DNA of 64,000 bases, taken from positions 17,576,674-17,640,673 of the forward strand of contig JACMZG010000008.1 in assembly GCA_018340805.1 (NCBI GenBank). The letters run 5' to 3'. Numbering within the stretch: the first letter of the stretch is position 1; each line of letters opens with the position of its first letter. The notes beneath the pieces were generated by a model. The model worked only from the letters and a program-made list of their open reading frames with translations, did not search any database and was not told where the DNA came from. Below, in pieces: positions 50,468 to 62,599 of the stretch. The stretch comes from Microvelia longipes. Lineage: Eukaryota > Arthropoda > Insecta > Hemiptera > Veliidae. The position numbers were made by a program, and so were the translations under genes.

Positions 50468-50806
50468 TTTAAGGCACAGAAGAGACTAAATTTCATTAGA
50501 TTAAACAAACTATATTTCTCTACTTACACGTGAATAAATGTGCTCATGTTGAATGAAGGTAATTTATGCAAAGAAAATCTTATACATAAGTTAAACAATT
50601 ACATGTCAATCAGAAAAAAAATATTTACTGATAAATAATTAGGTAAATAATTTTCCACTGATTGACGAGTAATTGTTTAACTTGACGTTATGTATAGAAT
50701 TTTCTAGGCATGAATTAGCTTCATTTATCATGAATATGCTACGGGTGAGCAGTGAAATATAGTTTGATAATTCTAATGAAATAGCCTCTTCTGTGCCCTT
50801 TACTGA
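50468..50806. mobile_element. Foldback element with about 165-bp arms
   Basis: Left arm AAGGCACAGAAGAGACTAAA, TTCATTAGA, CAAACTATATTTC, TTAAACAATTAC and TCAATCAG. The right arm is its imperfect reverse complement, ending TAGCCTCTTCTGTGCCC. The centre is about 40 bp. Not seen elsewhere in the window. Confidence 0.8.
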
Positions 50807-50900
50807 TTTTTATCTAGTATTAGAGACACACAAAAGTAATAATAATTATTAAAAATATTATTTATTATCTTTAAAAACTTTTTTTAATTATTACCAATGT

Positions 50901-51039
50901 TTTACTCTTCCTTATTTATACCGTAGGTATACAGGAAAAGTATTGTGTTTGCGAAAAAATCCGAAACCGGGATGAAACCGGAATTATCCTTTCAGGTGTT
51001 TAAAAGACCTCATGAATGGTTTTCACAAAATTGTCTGTC

Positions 51040-51072
<33 letters not shown>

Positions 51073-51697
51073 CTGTTATCATCATAGCTCCATGCTGTTC
51101 ATGCTGCTCCTCATAGTGTACTCATGCTGAAGAGTTGAAACTTTGTACAAAATCAGTCTACTGTTGTTGTGCTATTCGGAAAATATTTATGACGTCAGTA
51201 ACCCGCAATAATGACTCAGCAAACATTTCGAAAAATCATAAAACGCGGAAAAATGATGCCATCGGATTGATATTTATCACCATGTGGCTATGTATAAGAT
51301 TAATATAAGTTTCATTTCATTATCAGTATTAGTTTAATTTTTATCAAATGACTAGTGTACGTTTTATAAAAACAATCAGAAAATGATTCAATTGAGTTTA
51401 AATTTAGTACAAGTGTACACCTTAACTTAATAAATAAGTACACTAAGTTTCGTTTCAATACTGCAAGTACATCCATGAATTTTGTTGGATCATGAACATT
51501 AAGCAGTATTGAGCGTAGTCAGTGCTGTATGTGTGGCCGCTGAGAATGATACGGATGCATTTACTATCTGAGGACGAGCGAAGCGAGTCCAAAGACATGT
51601 TGTAGTATAAATTTGGATAATTGAGCGAAGCGAGGAGGATGAGCGTAGCGAATCCGATGTGATGAGGAAAGGTTCCGAGGTACCCTGTACTCGATTT
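50901..51697 (+). repeat. Family A copy 7 (full length)
   Basis: The best full copy. Head to GTATTGTGTTTGC, (GT)n at 51045-51071, TGACGTCA (51190-51197), AATAATGACTCAGCA, 5S-like segment 51487-51548, tail GACGAGCGAAGCGAGTCC, GATGAGCGTAGCGAATCCGA and the end GAGGTACCCTGTACTCGATT. Confidence 0.9.
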
Positions 51698-51990
51698 TGT
51701 CTTTAATGAAGTCTTTTACTAACTAATTAGACGAGCAGGTGTTTTATATTTATGTAATTTAAACTGGACCCAAGGTAATTAATTTTATAATACAATATAA
51801 ATATAAATGACTTATTTTAAACCTGTTAAGTAATAAAATTATAATGGTCTCTTAATTTGTTTAAAAAATGGAATTGAAATATTAACTTGATACAAAAAGA
51901 AAGAGCATAGTTCCTCAACTTTTATATAGCGAATTATTATTTGTAAATGACGCTTATGAGGTTATTTATGTGAGAAAGTGTTAAGAGGGT

Positions 51991-52609
51991 TTACTTTTCC
52001 TCTTCGTATGAAAGGATTTCACCTGAATTACTCGTTTCAGGTGTTTTTCAGACCTCTTGATGGGTTTTACCAAGTTTTCTGTATGTATGTGCGTGTGTGA
52101 GTGAATTTTATCATGATAGTTCCTAGTTTATTTATGCTAGAGTTGAAACTATTATTAGCAGTTTAATTTTCAAAAAATTATATGTATAGTTTTTTCAAAA
52201 ATCTTGAAAAATCTAAAAAGCGTTCTATTGAGTTGTACCATTGTGTACCTTTATAGAAAACAAGTGTTTTAAGTTTCAGTGAAATACAGCTAGGTTTTTA
52301 TCGGATTACTAAGTAGCAACTTAAATAGCATCGAGCGTGTTCATGTAGGTCAATAAGTGACTGTTTCAGAGAATAAGCGTGTTCAGTAGGAGAATAAGTG
52401 ACTGTTTCAGAGAATAAGCGTGTTCAGTAGGAGAATAAGTGACTGTTTCAGAGAATAAGCGTGTTCAGTAGGAGAATAAGTGACTGTTTCAGAGAATAAG
52501 CGTGTTCAGTAGGAGAATAAGTGACTGTTTAAAACACATCATTCGCACTCTGAGGTTGAGCGAATCTGATGACATGAGGAAAAGTTCTCAAGTACACTGA
52601 ACCCGATTT
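51991..52609 (+). repeat. Family A copy 8 with an internal 41-bp tandem expansion
   Basis: Head TTACTTTTCCTC, shortened body, start of the 5S-like segment (GCATCGAGCGTGTTCA, about 52328). Then 41-bp units GTGTTCAGTAGGAGAATAAG plus TGACTGTTTCAGAGAATAAGC repeated about four times (52335-52530), and a short tail ending ACACTGAACCCGATT. It lies about 295 bp after copy 7 in the same orientation. Confidence 0.85.
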
Positions 52610-52614
52610 CTTTC

Positions 52615-53435
52615 ATTTATTCGATTCCTATTTGAAACGTCATCAAATTATATGAACTGAGCAAAACTAGTTTAAGATAAAGTTTATCTTCAACTTATAT
52701 TTATCATTACTTATAAATGTAAGTAAAGACCATAAAATATGTAACTATACTATGGTACGATATACTATATAATATGTAACTATACTATAATACGATATAC
52801 TATATAATTATTCTGTTGTAATTATGTAATAAAAAAACAAAGTAATTATTAAAATATATATTTAAAAATAATCTCAGTGTAATTTCACTGTACAAAAATT
52901 AATAAAAAATGAATAATTTAGAAATGGACAATCTTCTGTTTGAAGAGTGAAAAGAACAACTATCAGTTTTAATCAAAAATAAATTTTCATTCAGTGTATA
53001 AAAGACGTAAAAATAATATGTTCCATGTATATTAAGAGCATATTATTTCCTTAACTTATTTTATGCAGCATATTATTTTTATTTCATATTAGTTTTTCGT
53101 GTTTCTTTGCTCAACGATCCTTTAATATGTGTTTTTTGTAAGAAGACTGAAATGTTTTATTTATTCTGTAAATGCTGTATTTCTGCATTTCAAAATTATA
53201 ATATTGATAAGCAGAATAAAACTATATTACTTTTAAAGATATTATTATAAATTCAAGATTAATTAAGATATTAGAACTGCATGGCATAGAATTATAACAT
53301 TTTTTTATTAAACATTTTGTTACGTTGAATTTGTTTTTTTGTTGCAGATTATAGTTTGAGTAACTATAAGTAAGTCATAAAGGAATAGGTGAGTTTATAA
53401 AAATTGTTTTCTCCAAGTATTTTAATTAAAGTCTA
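52615..53435. other. No feature recognised
   Basis: AT-rich. It includes a 40-bp direct duplication near 52735-52805 (GTAACTATACTATRRTACGA). Confidence 0.45.
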
Positions 53436-53440
53436 ATATT

Positions 53441-53697
53441 GTAATGATCTGCGATAATACTGGAATGATCTGCGTTAATACTGTAATAATCTGCGTTAAT
53501 ACTGTAATGATCTGCGATAATAATAGAATGATCTGCGTTAATACTGTAATAATCTGCGATAATACTGAAATGATCTGCGTTAACACTGTAATGATCTGCG
53601 ATAATACTGGAATGATCTGCGTTAATACTGTAATAATCTGCGATAATACTGAAATGATCTGCGTTAATACTGTAATGATCTGCGTTAATACTGAGGG
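53441..53697. repeat. 21-bp minisatellite
   Basis: Twelve units of AATGATCTGCGTTAATACTG plus T, with GATAATACT variants. The 21-bp period gives a seven-residue open frame (MICVNTV-like). No support for coding. Confidence 0.95.
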
Positions 53698-53974
53698 GTA
53701 ACTAACAGGTACAATGGACCCACATACGAGGTCTAAGTACCTAGGAAATTATTTCCTCCGGAATTTATGAAAAAAAAAGGAAAAAAAAGAGGGTAACTAA
53801 AATATCGCACGGTTTAAAGGCAATAAGAAAATTTTGATGTGTAAATGTTATATTTATGTAAAAAATATGGTACAGGGTATCTCGGAACCCTGGCCTAAAT
53901 AATGCAATTTCGCTAAATACATAGCAAAATGATATTTAATAATAATACAACAAAAATACAAAATAACAACCAAT

Positions 53975-54080
53975 ACGCAGGGACTTCTGAGCGAGCTGAA
54001 GGGCTACCAAGGACGCGAAGCGGCTATACCGCGGAGCGCCAAGATCCTAAAAGTCCAAGGGCCAAAGACCCCAGTTTAAA
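53975..54080. other. GC-rich block of unknown origin
   Basis: GAGCGAGCTGAAGGGC, GACGCGAAGCGGCTATACCG and CGGAGCGCCAAG in an AT-rich setting. It shares the CGAAGCG word with the family A tail but is otherwise different. A short family A end-like piece (GGTACAGGGTATCTCGGAAC, 53870) lies 100 bp to its left. Confidence 0.35.
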
Positions 54081-54084
54081 CTAA

Positions 54085-54905
54085 GCAATGCTCACAGATT
54101 GAAAATATAGTAATGTGCAAACTGAAAGATTCAAAAACAAATAATTTTAGTCTATAGAAAGTTAAACTTTTAAACAAGTAAAATGCAATTTAGGATAGTT
54201 GGTTTCCATCAAGATAATTGTAAGTTATCTAAATTAATGATATATAATAAAAACTATTATTATCACTCTGGCTTTTATTACATTGAAAGTAATTGTTAAT
54301 TAATATTAATTTATTTAAAAAAAAAATAATGTACGTAGTATAATATTATTCAAATAATATGTTTGCTTACCAGTTTTTTATTTTAATTTTTTATTCTTTA
54401 CGATAAATTAATCATTTAGGTCAGTAAGCATTAAACAAAATTTACGGAGTTTTACTTCCTGCTAGAATTATACGAGGAAGAAGTTGTGTGTATGGGAATA
54501 CAAATAAAAAATTCATATAAAACCGATTCGTGGCCTGTTTCTTAAAAATATATTTCAATCGAGAAGTGGAATATTGTCGCTATCAATTTCCGCGGGGTTC
54601 ATTCTGATCTTGTTTAGAAGAATATTTTATTGGGACTTGAGCTTTTCAAACTTAAATTATTTTAAAAATGTCATACATGAAATAGACTCTTTTCTGCAAT
54701 AACGTCTTAATTAGTTAAGAAAGTATTTTTTAGATTTTTTTTTATTTTTTTACAGAATAAGAATTCAATACAATATATAGTAATAAGAAATTTAGACCTG
54801 CACTTTTGATTAATAAATAATCTGTGCTGTGCAGGTTGTAATGATTTTGTTTGAATATTTATTGGTTCTTATTCATATAGATTATATTTTTTTTATTCAT
54901 ATATT
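54085..54905. other. No feature recognised
   Basis: AT-rich DNA, no open frame of note. Confidence 0.45.
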
Positions 54906-54908
54906 TGT

Positions 54909-55497
54909 TTTTTTTTGAGGTAGTACGTAATTGAGCACTTTATTGGACCGTTTTTAGGATGAGAAGCCAATCATTATTCTTATAGGAGGTTATTTAGTAC
55001 TTTTCACCTCCGAGGACAATAATGAATGTAAAAAAAACTCCTAGGACGTAAAAGTAATTCATGTATTGCCGCCATTACTGTAATGTAGCGTGTTCAAAAA
55101 CAATCTGTGTAAAACCTTCATAAGATTTATTTAAAAACGTTCATTTTGTTTCTGTTTTTGTTCGTAGACTATTTTTTTTTAGTTTTTAAAAGGTGTTCTA
55201 ATTGACAATTTTTGTGTGTTTATTTGTAAAGCTTTTACATTTTTGAGTAAAAGTGGGAAGCTATGGATGAATTCAATGACGACGATAATAGGGAGTTAAT
55301 TGGACGTTTGTTTTTTTTCAATTAAGTGTATAGCGCAGTTTATTTAATGAGTGCTACCTCAAAAAAAATAGTGTATGCCATCCGGCTGAGAATGTCTTTA
55401 TGTCTTGGCAATTTTTCCCGACTCGCTTCGCTCGTCGGTAAATCTAATTGCCGTGACATAAAGACACACTTCTCAGCCTTATGGCATAAATAACTAT
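54909..55497. mobile_element. Family C compound element, copy 2
   Basis: Nearly identical to 46601-47187, in the same orientation: inverted-end part 54909-55369 and hairpin part 55370-55497 with GACTCGCTTCGCTCGTC in the loop. The high similarity suggests recent movement or duplication. Confidence 0.87.
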
Positions 55498-55569
55498 TAT
55501 TTATTTGTCATTATAGATCATATGACATGAGAAATATGAGATCTACGTGACTATGTATAGTTAAAACAA

Positions 55570-55720
55570 GAGGCCTTCGCCCTATTTGCCGCTCAAGGCG
55601 TTGGCACTGTAGGCCGCTTTGCGGCCCCCGCTCCTTCCTGTGGCCGATTCGCGGCCACAAGGTTGTTGTACTTATTCAGTTCGTCATATTACTGGTTTAT
55701 ATAAGCGGCATACTGCCGCG
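55570..55720. repeat. Cluster of four GC-rich hairpins
   Basis: Within 150 bp: GGC-CTTC-GCC (about 55573-55582), GGCCGC-TTT-GCGGCC (55612-55626), GTGGCCG-ATTCG-CGGCCAC (55640-55658) and GCGGCA-TAC-TGCCGC (55705-55719). The flanks are AT-rich. No tRNA fold was found. Confidence 0.75.
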
Positions 55721-55744
55721 ATATAAGCAAATTTATTATAGTTT

Positions 55745-55906
55745 AACACATGGCTAAAATCAGTTGACAGAGTGGGAAAATATTGTGAAGAAACTAATGA
55801 GATTGGTCCGACTTGAAATGGTTGGCGTGGTGTATCATCCAGAAATAACCTCATTGGGTCCCTAGTATTATTTTCCCACGCTGCCAACTGATTTTAACCG
55901 TGTGTT
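55745..55906. mobile_element. Small MITE with about 38-bp inverted ends
   Basis: AACACATGGCTAAAATCAGT..AGTGGGAAAATA at the left pairs with TATTTTCCCACG..CTGATTTTAACCGTGTGTT at the right. Total about 160 bp. The target duplication is not clear. Confidence 0.8.
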
Positions 55907-55999
55907 GCACTATAGTGAAAAAAAAAAATGATTTGTATACGTGAAATATAATTGTTTGACATGTATATGTCAATCAATAAAACCTGAACTAATAAAGAT

Positions 56000-56225
56000 A
56001 ATAAAACTTTTTATGTTAGTAAACCATATATTATAGCAGTATATGTGTAAAAATTTTAGCTTAATCTAATTACTATATGAAGATTTTTTAAAATGTTTGT
56101 GGGGTCATTTTTGTGTGTTAATGACGTCACACATATTTCATAAACAAAAGGGTTCAGGACATAACAAGGTTGATTTTTGTACCATGTTTTATTTCGAGTG
56201 TAGGCGTTTATCGCTACTGTACTGC
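56000..56225 (+). repeat. Partial family B relative without inverted arms
   Basis: AGTATATGTGTAAAA, GTTAATGACGTCACACAT (TGACGTCA 56122-56129), GGGTTCAGGACATAACAAGG and TTGATTTTTGTACCATGTTT. It parallels 740-1020. Confidence 0.6.
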
Positions 56226-56530
56226 AACTCGACTGTACATTCTAGCTACAACAAGAAAGAGTATTAACGCGATTGGTCATTTACGCTAATGGTCGTCTCC
56301 GCGACTGTACACCAAAGCTACAAAAATATGTAGCTAAGATGCCCAGTCGCGAAGACGACCTTTTAAGACTTTTTGATATTTGTCGCTAGAACGCTCTTTC
56401 GCGTTAACATCCCGTAGCGTAGACGTCCAACTTTGTAATGAGAGTAAAGTTCATTTACGCTAAAATCAAGAATGGACGTTTACGCTACTCATAACGGACA
56501 TATATGTGCATTTGCGCTACACGTTTACTA
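56200..56530. repeat. Array of TTTACGCTA words with an internal inverted pair
   Basis: TTTACGCTA or close variants recur near 56281, 56454, 56490, 56510 and 56520. GGTCGTCTCCGCGACTG (56291) and CAGTCGCGAAGACGACC (56345) form an inverted pair. Not matched to another family. Confidence 0.6.
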
Positions 56531-57175
56531 TAAACCCAGGTTCCTTCACAAAACTTAAATGCGGGTTTAGTATATTTATGTTTTGTTCTGATGGTAATAG
56601 AATATTTACATTTAATATTTCATGATTAATTTAATTACATATGTTTAATGAAGGTTACTTTAAATTAAAAATTATGAATTTATAATTATGAAAGGAATAG
56701 GGAAACATATAATAATATTTGTATGTATTGCTCATTAGTATGTGATCGCAAAAAAAGAAAACTTCAAGTGTACATTCGTCTTTAAACTAGTTTATTTATT
56801 TAAATAAGCAAGTTGTATAAGATCCGTAGATTAATATACACAAAACTGTATCAACCGCTGACACTTCATTTTCATATCACATTAATATTTTCGTTTTGAA
56901 ATAAATCTAATGGATATATCTGAAGTGAGTAAATTAGTTTAAATGCTTTAAGTTGACTGAACCTGACACAGAAAAAAAATATTTACTTATTTATTTATAC
57001 GTACTAGCTTGAAGAATCTTACAATTCGAACGGGAATTAATAAAACAATCCGTTTAAAAGATTTAAGAATTCCGAATAATAAACGTGATTTTTGTGATTG
57101 ATATTTGTGTGATTAAACCTGGGTTATTATTATATAGTACTTAATTTATTTCTTCTTTCAAGTTTGGAAAAATAA
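56530..57175. other. No feature recognised
   Basis: AT-rich DNA, no open frame of note. Confidence 0.45.
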
Positions 57176-57179
57176 AGTT

Positions 57180-57300
57180 AAATCAGTGATTAACTTCTAG
57201 TCTCAATGAGCACGACGAGCCCACTGAAGATAGCCCTCTGAGGATCTTTAGAGGGCTCGTCGTGCTCATTGAGACTAGAAGTTAATCACTGATTTACCTT
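57180..57300. repeat. Perfect hairpin with about 44-bp arms
   Basis: TAAATCAGTGATTAACTTCT...GCACGACGAGCCC at the left and its exact complement ending AGTTAATCACTGATTTA at the right, with a loop of about 28 bp. It directly precedes the hammerhead ribozyme at 57320. Confidence 0.9.
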
Positions 57301-57319
57301 TATTAGTTGAGAGCTCGAG

Positions 57320-57383
57320 TGTTGCCCCGCCTGCTGATGATGGCGTTATGCCGAAACCGGTCCAGGGATATTTATATCCAACA
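57320..57383 (+). ncRNA. Hammerhead ribozyme, type I layout, well-formed core
   Basis: Core CTGATGA (57334-57340), stem II GGC/GCC around GTTAT (one unpaired T before it), GAAA (57353-57356), palindromic stem III ACCGGT (57356-57361), and the GTC cleavage triplet ending at 57362. Stem I is CCTG (57330-57333) with CAGG (57363-57366), then an internal loop, then TGTTG (57320-57324) with CAACA (57379-57383). All conserved core positions are present. Cleavage is predicted between 57362 and 57363. This type occurs in terminal repeats of Penelope-like elements and in retrozymes. No RT was found next to it. Confidence 0.88.
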
Positions 57384-57491
57384 GCAAGCATCGACGGTAG
57401 CTGATTCTTCGATTGCTTCTTCAACTTGCGGTAAATACAACCTTTAATGTAAATAATTTAATGTTCAACATAAGTCACCATTATTTTCTAT

Positions 57492-57612
<121 letters not shown>

Positions 57613-58220
57613 TTTTTATACATCATTTTTATTAACTATATGTTGCATTTATACCTTTAGAAAAATAGAAGTAGCAGTAGTAGTAAAATTAGTAGACTTA
57701 ATACTTATTAAACAGAAATCAATTATAGATTATTTGAGTGTTACTGGGCTAAATCGCTGGAATAAAATATCCAAGGAAACTCGTAACATGCTCTCTGCGT
57801 ATCTACTTTAATAATCTCAAATTGAATCATTTTTAACCCATTTTATGATAATTTGCATTAAATAACATTGCTTCTTATAGCATAATAAATGCAAAAACCA
57901 CCCAAGAATATTAATAACCTTAACAAAATAACCATTTATACGGTTATTCTTATTACAATTTAGTTCAATTCTGTTAAAAAGGGAATCAAAAATGAGTTAT
58001 ATGGATGGAATAATTAAAACAATAATAACTATAATTTAGAAGGAAATGAAGAAAAATTAATAATAAAATAATAAATTAATATAATAGATAGCGTACTCTG
58101 TTATTAAACAAAGTAGGTGCTATGCCGAAAACCAAGTATTAGTGAAAAAGCTGTGCGTACCTTTCACATGCGTATATTAAGGAATGAGTTTCACTCAACT
58201 AGATCCTACATTTCATTATG

Positions 58221-58430
58221 TTACATTAACATTACAACGTGTTACATTTACATTACATTATGTTACATTAACATTACAACGTGTTACATTTACATTACAT
58301 TATGTAACATTAACATTACAACGTGTTACATTTACATTACATTATGTTACATTAACATTACAACATGTTACATTTACATTACATTGTGTTACATGTAAAT
58401 TACATTGTGTTACATATACATTACCTTGTG
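58221..58430. repeat. 42-bp minisatellite
   Basis: About five units of TTACATTAACATTACAACGT plus GTTACATTTACATTACATTATG. Two plus-strand frames stay open because the period is a multiple of three. Confidence 0.94.
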
Positions 58431-58504
58431 TACTCGTATACGGTTATTTTAAAATTTTACACAATAACTTCTATGATCAATAAAGCACCAGATGAAAAGG
58501 AAAA

Positions 58505-59256
58505 AATAGGGTACGGGGTACCTCGAAACTTTTCCTCACATCGGATTCACTACGCTCATCTTCCCTGCTTCGGATTCGCTTCGCTCGTCCTCAGAATATT
58601 CAATTCGCCAAATTTATTCTGCAACATGTTTTTGGACTCGCTTTGCTCGTCCTCAGATAGTATATGCATCCGAATCATTCTTAGCGGTCACCCATACAGC
58701 CCTAACCACGCTCAATTCTGCTTAACTTTCATGATCTAACAAAAACCATAGACATACTTGTCGTATTAAAACGAAACTTAGTGTACTTATTTATTGCGTA
58801 AAGGCACTTATACTATAAATTCCAGCTCAATTAGATTATTTTATGATTTATACAATTTATAAAAAAAAAGTGCACAAGTCATTTGATAAAGTTTGACCTA
58901 ATGTTGATAACGAAATAAAACTTAGCCTACAGATTAGTCTTATACATGTCTACATGCGTGCTAAATTTCGATCCGATCGCATAATTTTTTCGCGGTTTAT
59001 GCTTTTTCGAGTCATTATTGCGGGTTAATGACTTCATAAACAAATTATTTTTTAGATTGATTTTTGTACGAAGTTTCAACTCTTTAAAAGAAATTATATC
59101 AGACACTCACACACATACAGAAAGACAACTTTTCAAAAACCACTCAAGAGGCCTTTAAAACACCTGAAACGGATAATTCCGGTTTCATACCGGTTTAGAT
59201 TTTTTTGCAAACACAATACTTTTCCTATATACCTACAATATAAATGAGGAAAAGTA
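58505..59256 (-). repeat. Family A copy 9, minus strand, full length
   Basis: Reads in reverse from GGGTACGGGGTACCTCGAAA through GCTTCGCTCGTCCTCAG, the 5S-like segment (58677-58739), a worn GGGTTAATGACTTCAT, to TTCCTATATACC and AATGAGGAAAAGT at 59256. Confidence 0.9.
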
Positions 59257-59392
59257 AAAATATCTAATACAGTTAATACTAAATCCCTTTATTTATTTAT
59301 TTAGAATATCCACGATATTTGTCGGAACACTAAAGTAAATGGATGGGTGACCGCTACAGCAATCACCCATTCATGTATATACTAGGAATAAA

Positions 59393-61085
<1,693 letters not shown>

Positions 61086-61094
61086 ACGGATGCA

Positions 61095-61185
61095 TGCACT
61101 ATTAGGACAAGCGAAGCGAGTTGAAGCAGTAAGAACTGTACCGAATCTGATTTAGCGAGTTAAAGTTTCGATGTACACTATTTCT
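61095..61185 (+). repeat. Family A tail-like fragment abutting family B copy 2
   Basis: TTAGGACAAGCGAAGCGAGT and GTACCGAATCTGATTTAGCG, then AGTTTCGATGTACAC. A worn version of the A tail. Confidence 0.5.
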
Positions 61186-61189
61186 TTCT

Positions 61190-61815
61190 AAATTTATTTA
61201 ACAGTGCTCTCTACTTATATAGTTATTATAAATTATACATTTCTAAGTTTAGGGTTTGTCGCAATGATTACAATAAATTTAGTACATAAGGGTTGTACTA
61301 TTATTGAATTAGATACAGATACGAGCTATGTGGTAGTTTCAAGTGATTTGAATCCATTTTCTATTAAACTCAATCCCGAATATTACTCCTCATGATAATA
61401 TGAAATGCATAATTGCATTTAAAATTTTATTTCCCATTTTTCATCATTTATCACTTTAGCAGTTTTATTTTACCTGAATTTGATTATTTTTGTTTTATAA
61501 TTTGTATTAAATTATAATTATTTATCCTTTTGTTGAATTTATAGCATATAAGATATCAAGGAATAAGAAAATTATTAATTTTGTAGTCAAACATTTAATT
61601 ATTTTTTTATTTAGATAATTTATAGCAGTGATATATGGCTGGAGAAATATTTAGTGCGGAAAAAATGTTGCATTAAATTTCACAGCTATTTACGCTATAA
61701 GCCATGCATTGAGGTTGTACTGACGCGATGTTTTTCGTATTACCCAAAATATAGGGTTGCCAGATTTGTGGTAATCGGGTTCGAGACGTCCCCCTTTTAG
61801 CCCCCCCCTTTCTGT
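61190..61815. other. No feature recognised
   Basis: AT-rich. A poly-C run lies at about 61800-61807. Confidence 0.4.
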
Positions 61816-61821
61816 TTTAGA

Positions 61822-62122
61822 GTTATTGTCAGTAGGTTTACCGGCTCTTGTACAGGTATTCTATATCCGCAATACACGTCAGTCCCGCAATACTCCCCGT
61901 CCTCAACTCTCTTATCGGTTGAATCTGAACCACGTTCGGTTAAACCTAAAACTCGATTGGATGGACCTGAACCACGTTCGGTTAAACTTGGGGTTCATCT
62001 TCTAAACAGGGGTTCAGATTCAACCGGTGAAAGAATTAAGGACGGGGAGTATTATGTGACTGACGCGTATTACGGGTAGAGTATGGCAGTAGAAGAGCCG
62101 GGACTCCTACTATTGTCATACA
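61822..62122. mobile_element. Inverted-repeat element with about 100-bp arms
   Basis: CCGGCTCTTGTACAGG, ATACACGTCAGTC, AATACTCCCCGTCCT and CGGTTGAATCTGAACC at the left are mirrored by GGTTCAGATTCAACCGG, AGGACGGGGAGTATT, GACTGACGCGTATTA and AGAGCCGGGA at the right. The centre has two GTTCGGTTAAAC words. GC-richer than the flanks. Probable MITE or foldback. Confidence 0.75.
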
Positions 62123-62304
62123 AATTGTCATACAAAACAAAGTGATTAGTTCAAAAATGGCTACCAACATGTTTGTTAAAAGTGATTTATACTGCTGTTA
62201 ACTTAATAATTATATAAAATTTTTAATTTATCAAACACGCAACACGACTTAAAACGTAAAAAACGATTGGCAAAGTACAACATTTTCGTCGCAGTCCAAA
62301 TTTC

Positions 62305-62595
62305 TCCGTCGAAGGACCACTGTTGGAGACAATTGATTTAGATCTGGCTCGAAGGACCACTGTTGGAGACAACTGATTTAAATCTGGATAAAAAGACCAC
62401 TGTTGAAGACAATTGATTTAGATCTGGCTCGAAGGACCATTGTTGGAAACAATTGATTTAGATCTGGCTCGAAGGACCACTGTTGGAGACAACTGATTTA
62501 GATCTGGCTCGAAGGACCATTGTTGGAAACAACTGATTTAGATCTAGCTCAAAGTACAACTTTTGAAGACAACTAATTTAGATCTGGCTTAATGT
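62305..62595. repeat. 40-bp minisatellite
   Basis: About seven units of TGGCTCGAAGGACCACTGTT plus GGAGACAATTGATTTAGATC, more diverged at the right end. Confidence 0.93.
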
Positions 62596-62599
62596 GCCC

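Noticed and set aside
53444..53701. Repeat-protein reading of the 21-, 24-, 36- and 42-bp minisatellites
   Set aside because: Unit lengths divisible by three keep any stop-free frame open. There are no initiation context, splice sites or family resemblance. Arrays of 32, 40 and 41 bp are equally present.
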